Assembly (NCBI RefSeq): GCF_002934005.1 | Contig: NZ_PGEM01000001.1 | Span: 1 to 63,137 of the forward strand | DNA length: 63,137 nucleotides | Direction of reading: 5' to 3' | Source of the DNA: Cuspidothrix issatschenkoi CHARLIE-1 | GTDB lineage: Bacteria; Cyanobacteriota; Cyanobacteriia; Cyanobacteriales; Nostocaceae | Shown here: piece by piece, positions 1-13,400 of the stretch | Layout: the number at the start of each line of letters is the position of its first letter | Numbering within the stretch: the stretch's first letter is position 1 | Program-made: the position numbers and the translations under genes | The notes under the pieces: model-generated | Databases searched by the model: none | Told to the model about the DNA's origin: nothing | The model's input: only the letters and a program-made list of their open reading frames with translations

Positions 1-284
1 ACAGTTTAGGGTGCGGAATGTGGGATATAATGGACGATATTTTTCATGTTTGGTAGAGCCACGGTATATCTTCAATTTACCGTTCTACCATTTTTTTGTA
101 TATATTGCGGACAGGTCTAATAAAAACTCATCTTCGCTTTTGCCTAATTACCTGGTTAATTTTTTTTTACCTTTTTCCACTTTTTTAGTAAGCCCTAATT
201 ACGCTCGCGCAGTTATACTGGATTAGGTCGAAACTCGAATAAAGTTCGCAATAAACATTACAATCTACAGTACAAATACAAAAA
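1..284. other. Upstream region of the PKS operon, no convincing gene
   Basis: A+T-rich stretch with several poly-T runs ahead of the first PKS gene. A TATAAT hexamer (26-31) and a TATACT-like hexamer (214-219) are present, but neither has a recognisable -35 element at the right distance, so no promoter can be assigned. A 71-codon reading frame at 11-226 has no recognisable domain and a composition of non-coding character; I do not call it a gene. The operon promoter probably lies here or just upstream of the window. Confidence 0.4.
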
Positions 285-1440
285 GTGTCAGAACAACCCC
301 ATTATGTTAATCAAGACATTAATTTAAGCCAAGATTCCATGAACTTGCCAAAGAAGGCGGTTTCCAATACTGGGGAGATCGTTGGAGCGGAATCTTTACT
401 GATGCTGGCATCTGCTGTTGGGTTATTTCCAGCTAGCCAACTCATCTATCCGTTGGATTTGTCAGTTGTGCATTTCAAGAAAGCGGACTATCGCATTCGT
501 CAAACTCAGTTATCAGATTTACCCACATTAATACAACTGGAGAAGGAATGTTGGGCGATCGAGTTGCAAGCCACATCCGCAAATTTGGTCGATCGTTTAA
601 ACAATTATCCCCAAGGACAGTTAGTAATGGAGTTGCCTGATGGCGATCACAATTATCAGGTCGTCGGGGCGATCTACTCACAGCGGATTGAAAGTGTCGA
701 GATCCTTCATCAGATCGCTGTAAATCGAGTATCCGAGTTGCATTCCCACACTGGTTCGATTGTGCAGTTACTAGCGGTAAACATTCTCCCTGATTTTCAG
801 GAGCGGCGACTGGGGGATCGATTACTGGAGTTTATGCTTCAGTGGTGCAGCGCGATCGACGGGATCGAGTCGGTGGTAGCAGTCACTTTATGCCAGGATT
901 TCCATCGCTACGAGTTTTCCTTGGCAGAGTATATAGGACAGCGCAATGTCCAGGGTAGGCTAATCGATCCCATTTTGAGATTTCACGAATTGCATGGTGC
1001 CAAGATTGAGTGTATTGTGAAAAATTATCGACCCTTGGATCGAAACAATCAAGGGCATGGAGTACTCGTCCGCTACCCAATTCATCAACGCAGACGCGAC
1101 GACGATCAAGGAATTAATGATGCAGAGGGGTTGAATCATCGTCCTGGAGTAGAAGCACAAGTATGGGATCCCGATTCTGCGGCGGCATTTCTGGCAGCAA
1201 CGGTTCAGTCTAGGCTGGATGATGACCAACGGAGTGGATATAAGTTCGATCGTCCCTTGATGGAGATGGGTCTGAATTCGGTCGATTTGCTGATTCTGAG
1301 CGAACAAATCAGCGATCGGTTCGGGCTTAATTTAGACCCAGCCTTCTTCTTCCACTATCCCACACCTGCCAAGGTGTTGATGTTTCTGAGCAAGCACCAT
1401 AGTCTCTCGGTGACACAGAATCAAAATGTCCCATCCTCAA
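285..1440 (+). other. Loading module: GNAT-ACP
   Basis: The N-terminus carries a GNAT-fold region (about residues 70-265) followed by a carrier domain with the phosphopantetheine site in GLNSVD (Ser332). GNAT-ACP starters in trans-AT and CurA-type synthases load an acetyl unit, generally from malonyl by decarboxylation; acetyl as the starter here is inferred from family behaviour. About 75 residues precede the GNAT fold and may be a short adaptor region. A GNAT loader is shared with pederin-type pathways. Confidence 0.75.
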
Positions 1441-4400
1441 CTGTCGCCCCTACAGATACGTTGTTGAAGACTACGCCAAAATCAGCCCGATCTGCTGATG
1501 GGGTTGCCATTGTTGGGTTGGCTTGTCGCCTCCCTGGTGGTATTAACAATCCAGACTTGCTGTGGGATCTGCTCAAAAATGGTGGTTCAGCGATCGAGAA
1601 ACTACCCCAGGGACGTTGGCAATGGCCAGAGGACATCGATCCAGAGGGTAAACATCAGGGGATCGATCAGGGTGGTTTCTTATCCCAGATCGATCTGTTT
1701 GACGCTGGTTTTTTCCGCATTTCCGCGATCGAAGCTCAGAGTATGGATCCACAACAGCGAATTCTGATGGAATTAGCTTGGCAAACCCTAGAAAACGCTG
1801 GTGTCACTCCGACCAAAGTTGCTGGCAGTAATACAGGGGTGTTTGTGGGTGCTAGTGGTTCTGATTACTGTCGGGTAATCGAGCGGCTGGGTATACCAAT
1901 CGAAGCACACGCAGGAACGGGCACCTCGTTGGCTGCGCTGGCAAATCGTATCTCTTACTTTTTTGACTTGCAAGGACCGAGCATTGTCTTGGATACGGCG
2001 TGTTCTAGTTCGCTGATAGCGGTGCATCAGGCGGTGCGATCAATCCGATCGGGTGAGTGCGTCCAAGCGCTGGTGGGCGGCGTACATATCATGAGTCATC
2101 CGGCTAATAGTATTGCATATTACAAGGCGGGAATGTTAGCTCATGATGGTAAATGCAAGACATTTGACGATCGCGCCGACGGGTATGTTCGTAGTGAAGG
2201 GGCGGTGATGTTTCTGCTCAAGCAATTGAGTCAGGCGGAAGCAGATGGCGATCTAATTTATGCGACGATCAAGGGTTCAGCTGCGAATCATGGTGGACAG
2301 TCTGCTGGCTTAACGGTACCCAATCCCTCTCAACAGGCAGCACTCTTAACTGATGCCTGGAAAGATGCGGGTATAGACCCGCACACGATTAGTTTTATCG
2401 AAGCCCACGGAACGGGTACAGCGTTAGGCGATCCGATTGAGATTCAGGGAATTCAAAAAGCTGTTGCCCAGTGGAGTGAAACGCCCCAAATCCCGATCGC
2501 CTGCGGGTTGGGTTCGCTCAAAACTAATCTGGGACATTTGGAAGCGGCTGCGGGTATCGCTGGACTGCTGAAAGTTGTGATCTGCCTCCAACATCAAGAA
2601 CTGCCAGCAACTGGGCATTTCGCGCACCTGAACCGTCATATCGATCTTTTGGGTAGCTCGTTATATATTGTGGCGCAACATCAGCAGTGGGAACGTCCCC
2701 ATCGATCGATTCCCAGACGGGCTGGGGTCAGTAGTTTCGGATCTGGAGGTGCTAATGCTCACATTATTGTTGAAGAATATGATTTAGGGTGCAAGGTAGA
2801 AGATATGGATCGCCCAAGTCCCGAACCGTTTCTGTTTGTGCTGTCGGCACAGAATATCGAACAGTTAAGGAATTATGTCCAGCACTTCGAGCAGTGGCTC
2901 AGTTTGCTCTCAGACGATCACTGTTCGATGGCAGAACTGACTCGGTTTCTGCAATGCCATCGACAGGCATTCGAGGAACGGCTGGCTGTGGTAGCCACAA
3001 GTCGCGTCGATCTGGTGAATAAGTTGCGTCTATTTCCAGATATAGGCCCAGCGGGTTTTCAAGGCAATATCAAGCATTCTAGTCGGGAGATTAAGACTTT
3101 AATGCGGGGATATCTGGGCAACCAGATAATTCAAACAGCGATCGCGGGGCGGTATTGGGAGCAGTTGGCAGCTCTTTGGGTGGCTGGAGTTGCTCTAGAT
3201 TGGTCTTTACTGGGGGGGAATCAATTGCCGACGGCATCCTCCAAATATTGGCGGTTATCTGTACCAACCTATCCATTTGCTCGCCATCGGTTTTGGCTTC
3301 CAGAACCCATTGCACTCCAAGACTCGACTCATCTGACACCAGTGCAGAGGAAACAGATCGATGTCAGTGGAGCCATCAAGCTGGAGCCAGCCGATCGACA
3401 GTCTGCTGACGAGGCAACACTATTTACGCTCAAGTTGGTTTGGCAACAATTAGAGATGGCCAAGAGCGAGAAATCTGGCTCGAAGATGCCCAACGGTAAG
3501 ACAGCGATATTCGGTTGCATTCCTGAGCAAGAACAGGTATGGCAATCCTATTTTTCACCGTGTGAATTCATCTCGATCGCGAGTAATACAGATATCCAAT
3601 ATCTGATCGAGCAACTCCAGGCGTTGGATGCGATCGCTCATATTGTCTGGGTGGGAACGACTAATCTAGACAGATATGATTTTCCCGATCGTTGTCTGGT
3701 TGATCGAGATAGCGATCTACTACAGGTTTACCGTTTGCTCAAGGCTGCGGCAGTTATTTATGGGACTGAGCGGCTGCAGTGGACTCTGATAACGCTCCAA
3801 AGTCAAGCGGTCTTTGATCGTGAAGATCCCGATCCCATTCAGGCGAGTATTCATGGATTTATCGGTAGTGTCGCCAAAGAATTTCCCCACTGGAGGTTTC
3901 GGCTACTGGATCTACCATCCCCCGCAGACGGAGCGTCTAGAAGGCTCCTGGAGGAAATATGTGATCTCCCCTTCGATCCAGAGGTGCGATCGCTGGCGTG
4001 GCGGGATGGCAAATGGTACAGACCGATACTGGCACAGATTTTGGTAGAAGACCCAGCGCGATCGGCTTATCGGGCAGGTGGTGTTTATGTAGTCATCGGT
4101 GGTGCTGGCGGTTTGGGAGAGGTTTGGAGCCGATATCTGAGCGAAAAATATCGAGCGCAGATTGTTTGGATTGGTCGCAGTCCCTTGAATGACACAATTC
4201 AGCAAAAAATGGAGGCGATCGCCTCTACAGGACCAATGCCAAGATATATTTCGGCAGACGCAACCAGTCAGCAGGAACTTCAGCAGGCTTACGAACAGAT
4301 TAAATCTGAGTTTGGTCAGGTGCAAGGGGTCGTTCATGGGGCGGTGGGTGTTTTCGATCGCAGTTTCAAGGATACGGACGAAACTGGATTTCGCGCTGTT

Positions 4401-7400
4401 TTGGCTGCCAAAGTAGACGTGAGTGTGCGGTTAGCGCAGGTTTTTCACGCGGAAGATTTGGATTTTGTGTTATTCTTCTCCTCGATCGAGGCACTGTCTC
4501 AAAGCGGCGGTTTGAGTGGTTATGCCGCAGGCTGCGCGTTTAAGGATGCCTTTGCCCAGTGCCTCACCAATCGGTGGCACTGTCCAGTTAAGGTAATTCA
4601 TTGGGGACACTGGGCGATCGGTACGGGCGACAGAATCTCCGAGGCTGCCAAAACTCGTCTCAAACAACGCGGGATCGGACTATTAGAGTCCACGGAATCG
4701 ATGCAGGCGTTAGAGTGCCTAGTGCGCAATGATCGCTTAAATCAGCTTGCTATAATTAAGAGTGTCAGTATCGAGGTGATCGATTGGTACGATGGTGACG
4801 AATTTGTGGTCAGCTACAAAGGGGTTGCGCCTTCAGTTAGCCACAAAATTCGTGGTATTGATGTCGCCTCGAACCAATCGATCGAGGCATTAGAGGCAGA
4901 TAGCATCTTTCAATCTCCACAGATGCAGCCACTGTTACTCAATTTATTAAAAAATAGTCTGCATAATATCGATCTAGAGTTGTCTGGCAATAGCCCCGAA
5001 TTCTACACAAAATGGCTGGCAGCTAGTAGGTCTATTCTGAATCAAAACCCTGCGGTGAGTGGATCAGAAGCATCTACCAATGGGGTTTGGCAAGACTGGA
5101 ACGAAGCGAGGAAAAATTTAAGAGCAAATAACAGCAAACAGCGGGCGTTTTCTCTAGTTGAGAGTTGTATTCAAGCATTGCCAGAAATTCTCTCTGGGCA
5201 AAAGCGATCTACGGATACCCTGTTCCCCAATGGTTCCCTCCAGATTGTGGAAGGTATTTATCGTGACAATCCCGTCGCCGATTATTTTAACGAAGTGTTG
5301 GCAAAATCTCTGCGAGCGGCGATTGAGGCACGTTTGAAACACGATCCTCAGGGGAAATTTCGGATCTTAGAAATTGGTGCGGGAACAGGCGCAACCACTA
5401 AAGCCGTGCTGTCCCAATTAGCTGGACTTGAGGATCGGATTGGCGAATACTGCTACACCGATATCTCTAGGGCATTTTTGTTGCACGGACAAGAGCATCT
5501 GATCCCTAATTATCCATTCCTTCGAGTCAATATCTTTGATGTGGAACAGCCCTTAGCCAGACAGAATATTGAAGCAGATGCTTATGATTTTGCGATCGCG
5601 ACCAATGTTCTCCACGCGACTCGGAATATTCGGCAAACCCTGCGGAATGTCAAGGCTTGTCTGCGATCTAATGGCTTGATTTTGCTCAATGAACTATGCG
5701 AGCAAACCCTATTCGGCCATCTTACCTTCGGGCTATTGGAGGGCTGGTGGCGACATGAAGATCCAGAGTTGCGCATCGATGGGACTCCACTGTTATCAGT
5801 TGACTCTTGGACGCGAGTATTGCAAACAGAAGGGTTTAAATCTCCCTGGTTTCCGGTGGAGATCGCGCGATCGCTCGGACAACAGGTAATTGTCACCGAG
5901 AGCGATGGATTAGTGCGGCAAAAACACACATCAGGCGATCAAAATGCTCCGCCCCTCGGACTCAACACCGCTGCGGAAGGTGGCGATCGCTGCGTCAATA
6001 CCAGCAGGACTGAGGATTATAATAATGTCAGCTTACGCCCATCGGCCATCCCGTTGTTTCAGGGACTGATAGCTAAAATACTCCGCATGAACCCAGAGCA
6101 GATCGAAGTCGATGAGCCGTTCCAGAGTTATGGAATTGATTCCATCCTCATCGTGCAGATTACGGGTGCGCTCCAAGCAAAATTCGGCGCAATTCATAGT
6201 ACTCTACTTTTTGAAGTTCAGACCCTCGGCGAACTGGTCGATTACTTTATCGAACACCGACCCTCGGACTTAATCGCCCAGATCGATCTCCCTCGATCTT
6301 CCACCACCATCACAGATCCACAGCCAGCAAGTAGATCGCCAGACAGCGAACCTACCGCCCCGATCACCGCTCCCGCTCCTTCCCAATTGGCTGCGGATTC
6401 GCGCAGCTATCCCCCAGAGGCGATCGCCATTATTGGTATGAGTGGTAGCTATCCGATGGCACAAGATCTACCCACTTTTTGGGAACATCTAAAAGCTGGA
6501 ACTGATTGCATTTCGGAAATTCCCCGCGATCGCTGGTCGTGGGAAGATTATTTTCATCCTCACGTCGAAGAGGCGATCGATCTGGGCAAGAGCTATTGTA
6601 AGTGGGGGAGTTTTCTGGATCGTGCCAAGGAATTTGACGCGCAGTTTTTTGGGATTTCACCCCATGAAGTAGTAAACATCGATCCCCAGGAGCGAATTTT
6701 TCTGCAAGCCGCATGGGCAGCATTGGAAGATGCTGGTCATACCAAACAGATGCTGGAATCCCAATATCAACAGCAAGTCGGTGTCTTTGTGGGCGTTACG
6801 AGAACCGGATTCGATCTCTACGGGCCAGAACTCTGGAGACAGGGCAAGATCGCACACCCTCACACTTCTTTTAGTTCGATCGCCAATCGCTTATCCTATT
6901 TCCTGAATCTCCGAGGTCCCAGTCTGCCGATCGACACCATGTGTTCTTCGTCCCTGACGGCAGTACATGAAGCTTGTCAACACCTTCAGAATGGTTCGGT
7001 ACAACTGGCGATCGCTGGCGGTGTTAATCTCTATCTGCATCCATCCAGCTACAATATTTTGTGTGCCAACAGAATGCTGTCTCAAGATGGTCGGTGTAAG
7101 AGTTTCGGCAAACACAGTAATGGTTTTGTTCCTGGCGAAGGGGTAGGGGTAGTATTGCTGAAGCCGTTATCCCAAGCGATCGCGGATCGGGACAATATCT
7201 ACGCCGTAATTCGCGGTACCCATGTCAATCATGGCGGTAAAACTAATGGCTATACAGTGCCCAATCCTAAAGCACAGGCAGAACTGGTATTTGATGCCCT
7301 GCTAAAGTCTGGAGTCGATGCGCGCGAGCTAAGCTATATTGAAGCCCACGGCACGGGAACTGAACTCGGCGATCCCATTGAAGTTGCGGGTCTGACTAAT

Positions 7401-10400
7401 GCCTTTGCTCGGCATACTCAAGACACCAACTTTTGCGCTTTAGGTTCGGTCAAATCCAACTTAGGTCATCTGGAGGCAGCATCTGGAATCGCCGGGTTAA
7501 CTAAGGCGATCTTACAACTCAGACACAAGCAACTCGTTCCGAGTCTGCACGCTGAGGAACTTAATCCGAAGATCGACTTCGATCGCACACCATTCTACGT
7601 GCAGCGTCGGCTTGAGTATTGGCAGCAACCGATCGTCGAATTAGCTGGCAAGATAAAAACTGTCCCCCGCATTGCTGGGGTGTCCTCCTTTGGGGCTGGC
7701 GGTGTCAATGCCCATGTTGTAATCGAGGAGTACGACATGGAGGAGTCGGAAGTCGTTGACGCGCCAGTACTAGTGGTACTATCGGCGCGAAATAACCAGC
7801 GGTTGGTTGCCTATGCCCGTAAACTGCATCAGTTTTTAGCAGCAGGTGCCGTTAATCTCCAGAATCTCGCTTATACCTTGCAAGTGGGGCGTGAGGCACT
7901 ACCATATCGGATGGCAACGATCGTGTCCTCCCCAGCCGCAGTGATCGCCAAACTCGATGCTTTTATTCAAGGGAAATCCCCTCTGGATGACTGCTATGTA
8001 GGGATGGTAGGTCAGGATAAAGCTACAGCGAACCAGTGGAATTCCGATCCCAATTTGATTAAACAATTAACCGCTTGGACTGAAGAGGGCTGTTACGATC
8101 AGCTCGCAGAACTCTGGGTTAAAGGCGTAAATATCGATTGGTCGAAACTGCGTCGCCCATCGAACATTTACCCCCGCAGAATTTCGCTACCAACCTATCC
8201 TTTCGACCCAAAACGGTACTGGTTTGAACTGGAAGAGAACAAGTCCACCCAGACTACACCGACAGTTAATACCCAGGCGGTAAGCGGTGAAAGAATTACT
8301 AAACCCATTCCTGGAGAGAATCGACAGCCGATAACAGCTTCACCTCAACCGAGAAAGTTAATTACTTTGATAGACCCTGACAAGGTTCAGCGAGATCGGG
8401 TTAATCCTAGGGATCGCCAACGGATTCGCTTGAGCGATCCATCTGCTCTGACATTGCCCACCAAAGTAACGTCCTCCTGGCTCAAATTGACCCCACAAGC
8501 TCAGGGAATAGTCGAGATCGAGATTAATGCTGCCGATCTGCCTCTAGAAGCTTCCAAACTGATCCCAGAGCTAAAGGATCGCCTGCGATCCCTAGCCCTC
8601 AGTGATGAAGTGCGGGTCTGGTTGCTAGTAGATGACAACGGCTTGTTTTCCAACAGCATAATTCACGACCATATCCCAGTTATGGCGGCATTGATGGGTT
8701 TTCTACTGGAGTTAGAATTACCGCTGATTGGGGTACTTAAAAGCGATCTGCGTGGAGCGGGTTGGAATTTAGCCAGCCTCTGTGATTTCCTTATCTTTCG
8801 TGCCAGCGGTCAATTTTGTCCCCGAGGTTTAACCGATCGAGATCGATCAATTGTTGAGGAGCGATTTGGCAAATCATTCGCACAGCGATTTTTGACGGGG
8901 AAAGATCTATGTAGCGGACAGATACTGGCAGCAATGGGTTTAGACTGCCCGATCACCTCCGACGAGCAAATCGACGCTCTGGCTCGCGATCTGGCAGAGC
9001 GAATTTCTCAGTCACCGCAACGCTCTTTGATGGAATTAAAAAAACAGCTATCACGTAGCGTCCACAGCCTGGTGCGTCATGCCTATTTCCCCTCTCCCAC
9101 CAATCTCCATAACGAGTTGACGAGATTGTCAGCAATTCCAGAGTTTTTTAGCTACCAACAGCTAAACCGAGCGGTGGCGGAAAATGACCGATCGCTTTCC
9201 CCACCAACCTTTGTGGCTACCTACAGCGACGTAATCCACGTCCATGCCTTTGCCAATGGCGTTGTCCAGCTTACCCTGGCGGATACAAACCATAAAAATA
9301 TGTTCTCTACCGCCTTTAGTGCTGGATTAACTCAAGCATTCGAGCATATTAAAAGTGGTGCCGATTATCGAGTTGTCGTACTAGTTGGTTACGATAAATA
9401 TTTCGCCTGTGGGGGGACAAAAAGCGGCTTGCAAGATATATATGCAGGCAGGGCACGATTTACCGACAATGATATTCACACTCTACCCCTGCGCTGTCAC
9501 CTACCAGTAATCGCCGCCATGCAGGGTCACGCGATCGGCGGCGGTTGGTCATTGGGGATGTTTTGCGATCTGACGATCTTCAGCGCGGAAAGCATCTATC
9601 AAGCTCCTTATATGCAATACGGCTTCACCCCTGGGGCTGGATCGACACTGATTTTTCCCACTAGGTTAGGTGCAAATTTAAGTCGTGAAATCCTATTTGG
9701 CGGCAGAGAATACCAGGGATCGGAGTTAAAGGGGCGCGGGATCGAGATGCCTGTGTTGCCGCGTAACCAAGTTCTGAATTATGCCTTAAAGTTGGCGCAT
9801 CATCTCGCCCAGTTTGCTAAAGACGATTCGATCCAACGCAAAGCTCAGGCAACTGAAAGGCTCAGAGATTTGTTAGACACGTTTCATACCCAAGAGGTAG
9901 CAATGCACGAGCAGACATTTGTCGGTCAATCTCAGGTGATCAAAAACATTCACGAACGGTTCGATCACGAATTCAATGCACCCCTCGATCTTCAGCCCCA
10001 TCCACAGGTTGTCCTCGATCGCAATGTGCATCTGCTCCAGACACTCAAAGAAACGATCGCGGCGGAATTGTTGATGGAACCCGCAGAAATTAATGAAGAT
10101 ACCAAGTTTGTGGACATGGGACTAGATTCTATCTCTGCGGTAATGTGGATTAAACGGATTAATGCTAAGTTCGGTCTTTCCCTAGCCGCTACGAAGGTAT
10201 ACAGCTATCCCACTGTACGAGAATTCGCCGACTACCTAGAGAGTTTGAACCCACAGACAGTTACTCCCAAAACGATCTCGTCGAGCGATCGCGTTGAAAA
10301 TTCCACCCCCACTCCGATAGTTGCAAATGGAGAGTTACCCTCATCGCCATCGGTGCTGAAGATCCTCAGCGAATCTCTAGCAGCAGAATTATTCATGGAA

Positions 10401-13400
10401 GCGAACGAGATCGACTCAGAGGCAAAGTTTGTGGACATGGGAATGGATTCAATTACTGCGGTTACATGGATTAGAAAGATAAATAATTTATTCGGATCTT
10501 CTTTACCAGCAACGGATGTTTACAAATATCCAACCCTCAGCGATTTTGCCCGCAACCTCAATCGCACTATACCCAGCATCCAGCCCAACACCCCGGCGAT
10601 AACAGTTTCACCAACAGTAAAACCACCGCTAGTGATGCCAAGTACGCCACAGCCTATTGGTTTAACCAAACCGGATCAGGAGCCGTCTGTGCCGACTCCT
10701 GTCAATCTATTTGCTGGAGACAGAAATACCAAGCAAAACCAAGACGCGATCGCGGTAATCGGCATGGCAGGTCGATTTCCCCAGGCGAAAAATTTAACAG
10801 AGTTTTGGGAGAACATCGCCAAGGGCAAAAATTGTATTTCTGAAATAGCCAGTGATCGCTGGAATCTGGCCGATTTCTACGATCCAGATCGAAATGCGCC
10901 CAATAAAACCTACTGCAAGTGGATGGGTGCCCTGGAGGACATCGATCAATTCGATCCCCTCTTTTTCCATATTTCCCCACGGGAAGCGGAATTCATGGAC
11001 CCCCAGCAAAGGCTGTTTCTTCAAGCTAGTTGGCAATGTATTGAAGATGCGGGATATAATCCCATGTCCTTGGCTGGTAGTAAGTGTGGCGTATTTGTCG
11101 GCTGCGAACCAGGAGAATATGGCAAGATTGTCCAGCGATATGAATTGAATGCCCTCGGATTACTAGGCGGCTCGGCGGCTTTGCTCCCGGCGAGGATCGC
11201 CTACTTCCTGAATCTCCAAGGCCCTTGTATGGCGATCGACACAGCCTGCTCGGCATCCCTCGTTGCCATTGCCAATGCCTGCGATAGTTTAATCTTAGGC
11301 AACTCTAATATCGCCTTGGCGGGGGGAGTTTATGTCCTCTCTGGTCCAGAAATGCACGTAATGATGAGTAAGGCTGGGATTCTATCACCCCAGGGCAGAT
11401 GTTTCACCTTTGATCGCCGTGCTGATGGCTTTGTACCTGGGGAAGGTGTGGGTGTCCTTTTACTTAAACGTCTAGCTGATGCCGAGCGGGATGGTGATGA
11501 TATCTACGGTGTGATTCGCGGCTGGGGGGTCAATCAGGACGGTAAGACCAATGGGATTACAGCACCGAATGGACAGTCACAGCAACGATTGCAGCAAGAG
11601 GTTTACGAACGGTTTCAGATTCAGCCAGCAGACATTCAACTGATTGAGGCGCACGGTACAGGAACGGCACTGGGCGATCCGATCGAGGTAGAAGCGTTAT
11701 GCGAAACCTTTGGTAAGTTCACCAATCGACAGAAATTCTGCGCGCTCGGATCGGTGAAAAGTAATATCGGTCATCTCGCCACCGCCGCTGGCGTGGCTGG
11801 GGCAATCAAAGTAATGCTGGCGATCGGCAATAAAAAACTCCCACCGACGATCGGGTATGAATCCCTCAATGAACACATCAATCTTGATCGCTCCCCATTT
11901 TATATCAATACGGAATGTATAGACTGGAACGTTGGTGATGGCAAGCCTCGACGGGCGGCGATCAATTGTTTTGGCTTTAGCGGTACAAACGCACATATGG
12001 TCATTGAGGAATACATCGATTATCCGTATCAGCGTCAAGCTATTGGCACCGATGTGGCACCTGATCGAGCCTATCCAATTTTACTTTCTGCTCGCAACGA
12101 AGAGCGGCTAACAGCCGCTGCCCAACAACTGCTCGAACACCTGGAATCACAAACCCTTAATCAACAGCCAGCCACGTTGAGATATCGTCTCTGTGACCTA
12201 GCATACACATTACAGGTGGGACGGGAAGCGATGGATGCTCGGTTAGCATTTGTGGCTGATACTTGGACTGAAGTAATCCAAAAACTGCGCCGCTTTATCG
12301 ATCGCAGTACCGCTACTTTATCGAAGAGTGGGAATGGGATCTATTATGGTTTGGTTGGCGACGACAGATCGCACCTGATCGAATTCGTTAACGATCGTGA
12401 TGTGCTGGCAATGGCTAATTCTTGGTTGTCCCAAGGAAAATACCCTCAAGTCCTGGAACTATGGGTTCAGGGTGGATCGATTGACTGGCGGCAGATTTAT
12501 CGGCTCGATCTCCCACAGCCGCAGCGGATTCACCTCCCATCCTATCCCTTTGCCCGTGAAAGTTACTGGATTGGCTCACAGATGGGAGCAAGTGAGGATT
12601 TATCAGACCAAAAATCTGAATGTGTCGAAGCCGATGGACTGGAGTGGACTTTTGAAACACTACTAGATGATATCTCGTGGAGCGATCGGTTTACTGATTA
12701 TCAAGGAAAAAAAATCCTTATTATCGCCGCCAACGATCGGGATCGAGAAGGGATCTGTAGCCTATTGAGACAAATAGAGGTTTCCGTTGGGTTGAAGAAA
12801 CCGCTGCACCTGCAATGTGTGAACTTCAACGTACTGGACATGATCGCCATCGAGCAACCAGTCGCTGTCGTCCTGGCAATAGCTGCCCAAGACGCTCCCC
12901 TAGGGAACTCTTTCGATCTTCTGGGCAAATGGTTAAAATCCCATTCAGGAGGGTTCAATACTTATTATCTCACTACCGATACCCCAGGCGGTGGGAAGAT
13001 CGACGATGTATCGATATCTAACCCCGATCGAAATTGTCGCATCATCCGTTTACAGCCAGGTACATCTTCTGCCCAGCAGTATCAGATTCTCCTGCGAGAA
13101 TGGCTGAGTCACAACCCATTGAATGAGCAGCCGCGAGAGTGGGGACAGGTACGCTACGATGGGGACGAACGATTCGTTCTGCATCCCGTTAAATCCCAAC
13201 TGATCGAGTCTGGGGAACAATCACAGCAGTTCTATTCGATCCAAAAAAAGTGGAAACAACAGCCGATTCGACAGACAGAAACCGGATCTACCGAGGGCGA
13301 GATCCTGATTTTGGTCAATGCAGACACCGCCGATCTGGGGCAACATTTATTCAGTAACCGACAGGCTACGATTGTCGGCTGTATAAATCATGACCGCGAT

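Noticed and set aside
11-226. 71-codon reading frame upstream of the PKS
   Set aside because: No ribosome-binding site, no domain, composition of non-coding A+T-rich DNA.
4500-4560. KR of module 1 inactive because YAAGN reads YAAGC
   Set aside because: The catalytic Lys, Ser and Tyr are present, and C or S at this place is common in trans-AT KRs; loss of activity is not supported.
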